Origin: Phialocephala subalpina
Taxonomy: Eukaryota; Ascomycota; Leotiomycetes; Helotiales; Mollisiaceae
Assembly (NCBI GenBank): GCA_900073065.1
Contig: FJOG01000005.1
Location: forward strand, 1,725,043-1,789,042
Direction: 5' to 3'
Length of the DNA stretch: 64,000 nt
The notes beneath the pieces were generated by a model. The model did no database searches. It saw nothing but the letters and a program-made list of their open reading frames with translations, and had not been told where the DNA came from. Made by a program: the position numbers and the translations under genes. Shown here one piece after another: positions 56,011 through 64,000 of the stretch; position 1 is the stretch's first letter; each line of letters opens with the position of its first letter.

Positions 56011-58849
56011 CTAATAAACAAACGCAACCTGCGTCAACGGCAACTTCGTCGCCGCCTCACACGTAGCATGCATCCCATCAGCCTCGACCCTATAATTCTC
56101 CGGGTCGACCTTCATCTTCGGCATCACATCATTAAACTTCATATCCCTCTTCCCGATCTTTCTACAATTCTTTACTGCTTCGATTTTCTTCTTCAGGTTG
56201 TAGGAAGAGATGTTGCCGGATGTTATGGAGGAAGAGGAGACGAAGAGGACGGATGTGCGGGGTACGAGGGGCGCGAACATGGGACGGGCGATGATGGGTT
56301 GAACGGTGGGGATGGAGGCATTGGGGTCGCCCTGTTTTTTGTTAGCGAGTGGAAAGGGAGGGGAGGAGAAGGAAGGTACCATTTGCGCATAAGCTATCAG
56401 CCCGCTTTTAATGATAGTCGAGGGCTTGGTTCCAAACCAAGCAGGATCCCAAACCACAAGATCCGCCAACTTCCCAACCTCAACACTACCAATAACATGA
56501 CTCATACCTTGAGCAATAGCCGGGTTGATAGTATACTTGCTAACATATCTCTTGACTCTGAAATTATCAGCTCCGGTACCTTCGTCTTCTTTCAATGTTC
56601 CGCGCTGGACCTTATTCTTATGTGCCGTGTTCCAGGTCCGGAGGATGACTTCTCCGCAGCGACCCATAGCTTGGGAGTCAGAGGACATCATGCTGATAGC
56701 TCCTAGGTCGTGGAGTACATCTTCTGCTGCGATGGTCTCGGCTCGGATACGGGATTCTGCGAACGCGACATCCTCAGGGATGTTTTTGGAGAGGTGGTGG
56801 CAGACCATCAGCATGTCCAGATGTTCGTCGAGGGTATTTCGCGTGAATGGTCTAGTTGGGTTTGTAGATGAGGGAAGGACATTAGCGTGTTCGACGACGC
56901 TGATAATGTCTGGAGCATGACCTCCTCCTGCTCCTTCGGTGTGGTAGGTATGGATGGCTCGGTCTTTGAATGCGGCGATTGTTGATTCAACGAAGCCGGA
57001 TTCGTTTAGAGTGTCGGTGTGGATGAGGCATTGAACGTCTTCTTCGTCACAGACTGTCAGGCAGGAATCAATGGCTGAGGGAGTGGTGCCCCAATCTTCG
57101 TGGAGCTTGAGACCACATGCTCCGGCCTTAACTTGCTCTCGAAGTGCCAATGGATCACTGTCATTTCCTTTGCCTGTAATTCCAAGGTTGACTGGGAATG
57201 TATCACATGCTTGAAGCATTTCTCGCATGTAGTTCTTGCCAGGAGTACAAGTCGTAGCGCTAGTTCCAGCACTATTGAATGTCAGTTCCGACTTCAATGA
57301 TTGCAAATTCGAGACTGAGGAAAATTGAAGTCCAAGGAGGAACTGGGTATTCAAGAAATTGACATACCTGGGACCAGTACCACCACCAAGCATCGTAGTA
57401 ATCCCACTCGCAATAGCCTCATAAACCTGCTGCGGACAAATAAAATGAATATGCGTATCAAACCCACCAGCCGTGACAATCTTCCCCTCGCCCGCAATAA
57501 CATCCGTACAAGACCCCACAATCATATTCGGGCTCACACCTTCCATAACATCCGGATTGCCCGCCTTCCCAATCCCCACAATCTTTCCATCTTTGACACC
57601 AATATCCGCTTTATAGATACCAGTCCAATCCACAATTAAGGCATTGACGATCACCATATCGAGAGATATCCCGTCGGAAACACCGGTTGCTTGACCCATA
57701 CCCTCTCGTAGTGTTTTACCGCCGCCGAATTTACATTCGTCTCCGTAGGATGTGAGGTCTTTCTCGACCTTAACCCACAAGTCTGTGAAACCCAAGCGAA
57801 CAACATCACCAGTCGTAGGTCCAAACATCGTAGCGTACGCCTCTCTACTCATCTCGAACGGAGCAACCAACGCCTCATCTGCAGCTGGATCAGGTGTATG
57901 AGCAAATCCTCCTTGTTGTAACTTGGACACAATATCTTCCACTCTGGACAAATCCACTTTGCCAGTCGCTACATGATTTCCTCCTCTAATAATCTTATTC
58001 CCTGCTATTTCCACGAGAGTCACGGTCTTAGTGTCGCCGGGCTCGAACCGAACGGATGTACCGGCTGCGATGTCGAGTCTGTAGCCGTAGGATTTGAGGC
58101 GGTCGAAGGAGAGTTGGGGGTTGGTTTCGATGAAGTGGTAGTGGGAGCCAATCTGGCAATAACCTTATTAGCTTCCACTTCTCCCTTCCTATCTCCACTT
58201 TCTCGATGATTTATAACGTACCTGTATAGGTCTATCACCCTTACTAGTAACCTTCAACTTAATCCTCTTCCTCCCCTCATTCAACACCACCTTCCCCTCC
58301 TTAACCACCACCACCGCCCCCGGCATCTTCGTACTCTCATACTCCTCCTCCTTCGGCATCGGAAATTGTTCTATGCTTGGAATTGGGAGGAAACTGGAAT
58401 AGAGGGCTTTTGCTAAATCGCCGTCGTCTGTACTGATGGGATGGTGGACAGTAACAAGGTAGGTGCCGGTTAGGAATGTGCCTTCGACTTGGATTTCTGT
58501 TAATGTGGAGATTACGGAGGGGAGGACGTGGCGGCGGCCGAGCATGGTACTGCCGATTGACATGAGGTCTGCGACGGTGTGTTGGCCATCGCGGATGAGC
58601 TTGCAGATGTCAGTAAGCTGTGTTTGCAGAGGAGTGGTAGGTGACGGACTTCTTGCAGATTGTTTGCGATGAGAGCCTGGAGGGACGATTAGCTTTGAGC
58701 TTCGTATGAGCGGTATTCGGGCGAGAGGAGGAAGGGCGTACGCAAGCTTCTGAATGATTGAGCTTCACTCCTCTAGCTAATCGTCGCTGGGCGAGGAGGC
58801 CAAGCTGGGAGATGACCAGCTTGTCGATTTCCTTGGGTACGAGATGCAT
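56011..58849 (-). CDS. Urease (single-chain, fused gamma-beta-alpha)
   Basis: Six exons: 58849-58742, 58676-58650, 58599-58222, 58152-57368, 57271-56380 and 56331-56011; 836 aa. The gamma part starts '[20 protein letters not shown]'; the beta part has '[17 protein letters not shown]'; the alpha part has nickel-binding '[10 protein letters not shown]', the Lys to be carbamylated in 'GLKLHEDWG', '[15 protein letters not shown]', the flap Cys-His in 'LMVCHHL' and '[14 protein letters not shown]'. It hydrolyses urea to ammonia and CO2 in the cytosol after nickel insertion by UreD/F/G accessory proteins (none in the window). Exon 2 is a 27-bp microexon coding 'ALIANNLQE'. Introns 4 (96 bp) and 5 (48 bp) are stop-free multiples of three, so unspliced ORF calling hides them. 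Confidence 0.95.
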
Positions 58850-59496
58850 TTTGGCGGTTCTGAAGCTTTCTGAAGCTGCTGTGAGCCGGTAGCCGTCACA
58901 GTAACATCAATTGACGTGGTGTGGAGAGAGAAGTGAGGTTGAAGATTGTCGGACGCTACCCCGCGATTGGGAGGCGCCGCGATAACAAAGGCATGATAAA
59001 TATGACAAGGCTGAAAGATAGGCCAGCATTTAGCCTGCAACAATGCTTGGCAAGACATGACTGGACGAACTGTATTTATTTAAGGAAACATGGAATGAAC
59101 ATTATGGTTAGGTAAATGTTGGAACGTGGGGTAGAAACTATGAGAAGAGAATCATCTATAGTTGGGACGAAGATTTAGATTTAGATACTTTTAAGCGAGC
59201 ACAATGTGCTTGCTAATCATTGATTTATTCATTTCATCTCTTCCGAAGAATGCTGGGTAATTATAGATACCCTCCCTGTGTCCCATCTTGGTTCCATACC
59301 AGCCATATATACCATTCCCCTATGCCATATATACCCCTCGTACCATGAAAATGATGCCAAAACGCCTGGTCCCAAGGTATAATGATACTCCGCAAGACCT
59401 TCCAACCCAATGCAACCCAAGACGCTAAATGCAAGTCCAATCAATTCGAACGCCTCAATACTGCATGTCATCATTAAAATCCAGGAAATGCTTTCA
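58850..59496. other. Intergenic, no gene recognised
   Basis: Urease promoter and 3' flank of the RING gene. Short ORFs only. Confidence 0.5.
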
Positions 59497-61222
59497 CTAA
59501 TGTCCTTCGCCCTGGATGTTGTTAGGAATGGCAGGATATGCGAGGAGGATGTGGCTTACATTGAGGTACCTGACGCTGTTGAAGGACGTCCGGGTCTTGT
59601 AAAGGAACTTGTCTGGCTGCCAAATCTCGAATGCGTTGCTCTACAAATTCACCGCGTGATTGGTGCAAACCAATAGACGTATGTTGCTCGGCATGTTGAC
59701 CAAGCTCCGAATTTGCACCTGTCATGAAGACAGGCTGTGGTTCCATCGGTAAGGGGACAGGCCCGGGATTTCTGTTTAGGATTGTCCTTTTTATTGAAGC
59801 ACCGAAGCCCTTGATGCGTCTTGAGGTACCGTTGGCTGCTGGGTCCTGACCCTCTGGGTCAAGAGTGACTCGAGACCGTATCCTGCGGAGATTCCGTTCC
59901 CTGCGGACCATGGCGTTGGTGATCTTTATTAGACAATAGCCAATAGGTAATGCGCTCTTCCTGCACAGCGGACAGAGCGAGCTGTTGTTGATCAAGAACA
60001 TGTCGATACATTCCGGATGGAAGATATGACCGCATGGAAGCTCTCGAATCTCAGATAAACCGGATTCGAAATCTTCTAGGCAGATCGGACAGGTTGGTTG
60101 AGAATATGGTAAAAATTTATGAATTAGAATAGAGTCGGGATTCGAGACGGTATCGTCTACCATAATGAGTTGTGGCGGTGTATCGGTTTCTGCTGAGAGA
60201 GAGTAGTGTTTTGACGAGGTAGGACTTCTGGATGTATCCTTGGAATCACCGCCTTCAATAGTTGTAGTTGTATGGCTTTTCTTCTGCGGGGAGGCTGGAG
60301 GAGTGACATCTGGTTCAGCACTATAGGTGAACAGAGGTAGTCGGTCGATGAACGATTGTGGAACAGTGAGGCGTTTGATGCCGAGTGCTTCAAGGTTGAC
60401 TTCCCCGCTCGCTACCCTCCTCTGGAGGGATTTCCGTCGTCCTCGTTGAATAAGATGCATAACTGCAGAGGTCAATCCAAGGACAAGGACAGCAACAGCA
60501 AGGACTATTAATAGGAAGACCCATAGGCTGGGAAGAGATGAGTCGGGAGCCACGTTCAACTCAGTATATAATCTGACATAGTCTCGTGGATCGATGCCGG
60601 GTAGTTCGGATATTTCATGACCCCAAGGAACGCTGGTCATATTTCCAGAATAGAGAGCGAGGTGTTCCATCAACTCGAGACCATATGCTCCAGGTATAGT
60701 ATATACCGGGTACTGATACCTCGTCTTCCAGGCGTTGCCATCTCCTAGATCCCAAACGTCCGATGATGGATCTGGCGGTTGGGAAGTGCTATTGTCTGGA
60801 AGATAGAACAGGAATCCACGAGCCGGATCCTCCCGTGCAGCTCTCATCCATGCTAACGTACATTCTGCATTGATCCATGGCGCAAGAGCAATGAGGGTAA
60901 AGTCGGTCGGAGGAAGGTTGGCTTGTCGAGTGACATTGGCTGGGATGTAGTCCTTCGACAGCGTGTAGCATTCATCATTTTTGTTGATATCCGGCACGTA
61001 TAAGAAGCCACTGATCGTTCCGTCCCTGTCTGCATTGCGTGTAGAGAGCGTTTGAAGGTTATCGTCGATGCGTTGATAGAAGGAAATATTTGGCTAGTCG
61101 CGACAATATCAGTCTCGGTCGGGATGCAAGAGGGCATGCCACCTACCCGCAACTGTGACACCACATTATTCAATTGCGCGTCTGTCGCTGTGTTACTCCA
61201 TTCTTCGTTCGGGAAGAGTAAA
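59497..61222 (-). CDS. Membrane RING-H2 E3 ubiquitin ligase (PA-TM-RING type), 5' exon(s) not resolved
   Basis: Exons 61222-61147, 61093-59570 and 59511-59497 are joined in frame; at least one exon upstream with ATG and signal peptide is missing from this model. The luminal part reads 'NNVVSQLR' | 'PNISFYQRIDDNLQTL' ... 'DFTLIALAPWINAECTLAWM' ... 'YPVYTIPGAYGLELMEHLAL', a protease-associated-like domain. One transmembrane helix follows ('LWVFLLIVLAVAVLVLGLTS'), then a RING-H2: 'CPICLEDF' ... 'LPCGHIFHPECIDMFLI' ... 'CPLC' (C3H2C3). Such ligases sit in Golgi, endosome or vacuole membranes and ubiquitinate membrane proteins. The tail is basic and disordered; the last exon adds only 'GEGH'. Confidence 0.8.
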
Positions 61223-62937
61223 CTGTTCTCGGATCAGTGATGGTCTTCATTGTCGTACTCGAACGTCGAATGACCACGGTCGCGCGGACGGAACACGAAG
61301 GCTTCGAAGGGTGATGAGAGCGGCCACACGTACACGAATGTCTCGACTTCATTCACAGCTGGCATCGAAGTAAAGTCAGCTCTATATATATCGGCGCTAT
61401 GATGATAATGGAATGCCAATGATGCCAATGCATGGCCAAGAGATCTCGGCATGCCAAGGACATTGATGGATGGATCATATTGGATGAGACTTACACATTG
61501 CCAGCCCCTTGAATGGGTGTTTGCCAGGCGTTTATATCGCCCGGCAACCTGTGGGTGGTGCACCAAGACGTCGATGAACATATGTACACAACACGGTGAA
61601 CTCGCATGCGAGCGTGGATTCGCGATGCAGGCTGTTATGCTGAAGAGGACGTTGATTCTTGGCAACTGCCAAGTTTTGCCAAGAGACATGGAAGAAGTAA
61701 TAAGCTTTTCCGGGAGGCCGATCGCTGCTCACGTAATGTGTCACGAGCTGGTGGTGGAAGGAGGGGTCCGCGACATCAACTGCTCCAGATACGAGACAAA
61801 ACATATAAAGTACTCGTCCTCATCTCTCTCTCGGACTTCGTTCGTCTTTCATTGAATCTTCTACTTCGGTACCAAGGGCTACAATTACTTTGAAGTGTTC
61901 TTCAGAGAGCAGATTAGAAATGTTGGGATCTCGATTGTTCCGCCGAAGCCGATGGTGAAGATTTTGCTCCGGACGGTGTCGTTACATCCGTTCCATACCG
62001 AGCTAGTGGCAGCAAATACGAGAAGACACTTCTTGAAACATCGTTTATCCTATCAGAAACAGACATTATCCTTGTGTGTTCGATATCAAAATCACACCCT
62101 CGAGTCTGATGGACCCTGAGTAATAAGTGTGACCTTCCGCACGCTTCAGACTCTAATTTTCTATGGCTAAAGATCCAAAGAGCCTGGGACATTTTTGGAG
62201 CCAAAAGTTGTAAGTATGGTGTAGGAAGTAGTAGGGAGTAGTCGGGTTGGCTTGGGGCCTGCAACATGCGAAGTAATTACTTCGAGCAGCAGGGCTACTG
62301 CATACTCAGCTAAGACGTTTGTTTAACATCCCACTTAGAATACCTGCAAAGCCCCTTTTTTGGTCCTGAACTTGAGTCCCAACAATGACATGCAGCTCCC
62401 CAAATGGCCAACCTCAAAAACTTCTGCCGGAGCGGTTTCCATGTGCAATTCAACTGGGGTTGCGGAATTGTTGCGCTCTCCACAGTAAACGCTGAACACG
62501 TGTGCGAAAATCATCTGTTCTTATATGATTTGAAAGTAAATTGCACAACAACAGAAATGAAGGCATCCGTATGAATTTCCATGTGGGACTTGATGAGATA
62601 TATCACGTGACTGTGTGACTGTGTACAACCTTTGTCCACCACAAGTGCGGTATCAAATATCGTTTAGCTCTGCTTAAATTTTAACAAGATAAACACTTAA
62701 TATTCACCACTGGGAACTTCCCTCAAACTATTTCAAATCATCTACGCTCTCGGTTAGCCATCAAGATCGGTGCCTGATAAGATAACCTTAATTCTTCCAA
62801 GATTAGCTTAGCGCTTCACCGGATAAAGTGCAGCGAATGCAACATCAACTTGCTCACATCATCCTTCCAAGGCTCAGCCAACCTGCATATGCTCATAAAC
62901 ATCCTCAGCTGTTTATCAAAGCCTCATAAAGACCAAG
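61223..62937. other. Intergenic; probably contains the first exon of the RING gene
   Basis: The left end must hold the start of the minus-strand RING gene, but no convincing signal-peptide exon could be fixed. The remainder, including the ADA3 promoter, has no recognisable gene. Confidence 0.45.
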
Positions 62938-64000
62938 ATGCCTCCCCTGCCGAGTCAAAAGGGCACTGGCAAGAAGGGTCGCGATGCCCGTCAGTCGCGC
63001 AGTAGGAACACGACACCAAGTCTAGTAGGGCCCGGGAGCTCCATCCCACAATCGGATTCTGCTACTACTGCCTTCCTCGAGCTCCCCATTTCGTCCTTCC
63101 GTACCTCAGATGACCTCAACGAGACCTATGGAAGCACCATCCCCAGCTCGAACGATTTGGAAGCGTTGTTAAAGCGACTAGATAAGCTGATAGAGGTGGT
63201 CGACACGAGAGGAAACGTCTGCGACAGAGGCATGCGAATGCTCTCGCAGGCGAGGAAGGACCGACTCGAAGAGATTGAGACCGAGAGGAGAGACGAAGAG
63301 CGCAAAGAAAGGCTGAAGCGGGATGCGGCCGACGAGGAAGAACGAGGTAGGAATAAGGCAAACAAGATGAAGAAGAAGAAGGATCTCAGCACGGCTAGAG
63401 AAGAGCGCCCATTAACACATGGTGCGCATGGGCTTGCGCCCCAAGATGGATCGAACTTGGGTATGCGCCTAGAAATGTTACGCACTGTTTACAGCAGCTG
63501 ATATGTTTAGGAGATCGTTCATCGCCAATGCGCGACAAGAAGCCAGTTCGAAAGATGTCAAGAGACAATGACTCTGCCAGCTCGTCCCTATCACCGGCTC
63601 CTCAAGCCACACCTACTACTACTGGCATGGAAATAGACGAGAAGGAGGATAGGGACGATGATGATTCTAGCTCCGACGAACATCAGCCACTCCCTGCTGC
63701 ACCTATACAACATCTACAAACTTTTGGTGACGATCCGTCCACGTTCCCCGACCCGACCGTATATGAAATCAGGCCTGTCACAAAAGATATGACCGTAGAC
63801 CAAAAGAAGGAGATATACTCGGTCGCATACTTCCCACAAAACAGTCTTGACGACTTGATTCCAGGTACACCACCAGACAAGGACTTCAGTAATGCTAAGC
63901 CTACAAATCAAGTTCAAGCAAACACCTTTATGACATATCTCGAGCCATACTTCCGCTCGTTCACAGAAGAGGATTTAGCATTTTTGAGAGAACGCGGGGA
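62938..64000 (+). CDS. ADA3: SAGA/ADA complex subunit Ada3 (Ngg1), 3' end outside window
   Basis: Two exons visible, 62938-63460 and 63511 to the window edge (intron GTATGC...TTTAG). A Ser/Arg-rich N-terminus is followed by '[20 protein letters not shown]', a long Glu/Arg/Lys coiled coil, a disordered acidic segment, and the family motif '[20 protein letters not shown]' + '[14 protein letters not shown]', which marks the Ada3 domain linking to Ada2 and Gcn5. Ada3 is a nuclear scaffold that supports Gcn5 histone H3 acetylation. The C-terminal Ada3 domain lies beyond 64000. Confidence comes from the motif near the edge and the N-terminal architecture. Confidence 0.85.

Noticed and set aside
1..64000. 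Altered genetic code (stop codons read as Trp)
   Set aside because: TAG and TGA are the natural ends of intact genes here (urease ends in TAG, fasciclin in TGA), so a general reassignment does not fit.

Overview
This is a 64 kb window from a filamentous ascomycete (Pezizomycotina). The signs are short GT-AG introns (mostly 46-130 bp), genes packed on both strands, a Zn2Cys6 regulator, HET-domain genes, a fused eukaryotic urease, HRD3, ADA3 and an EXG-type glucanase. The gene set looks like Leotiomycetes/Helotiales, but that placement is an impression. I see no rRNA, tRNA, CRISPR or phage genes.

Layout. 0-2.4 kb: end of an aldo/keto reductase and a Zn2Cys6 factor. 2.7-18.2 kb: a mixed zone with two uncharacterised membrane proteins, a fasciclin protein, an F-box protein and three broken genes: a wax-synthase-type acyltransferase, an FMN-dependent NtaA/SnaA-type monooxygenase and a Dal5-type permease. 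The last two lie head to head and look like a dead nutrient-scavenging pair. 18.9-31.7 kb: secreted amine oxidase, diverged tandem repeats, a low-complexity hypothetical gene, a GH5 exo-beta-1,3-glucanase, a BCS1-like AAA ATPase and a 2-oxoglutarate oxygenase-like gene. 31.9-37.8 kb: an FRG1 homologue, an unusual J-domain-like/OTU-like protein and two HET-domain relics. 38.5-45.6 kb: a small locus of three paralogous ABM-like (dimeric alpha/beta barrel) proteins interleaved with two monocarboxylate-type transporters. 46-64 kb: a MITE-like hairpin, then mostly housekeeping genes: WDR89-like, HRD3, Sfr1-like, a HeLo-like/ankyrin protein, urease, a membrane RING-H2 ligase and the start of ADA3.

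Two things stand out. First, the broken genes are interrupted mainly by TAG or TGA where family motifs call for tryptophan (TGG). The acyltransferase has four such stops and no frameshift, with plausible splice sites. This fits RIP-like G:C to A:T mutation, but it is also the pattern expected of genes rescued by A-to-I mRNA editing, which turns UAG into UGG. Second, the 38.5-45.6 kb locus looks like a duplicated divergent module of one transporter plus one ABM-like protein. The three small proteins share intron positions, and their upstream regions share a CCGGGGAA-like motif. This is the best candidate here for an undescribed metabolic system. All exon boundaries were read by eye from splice signals and reading frame.
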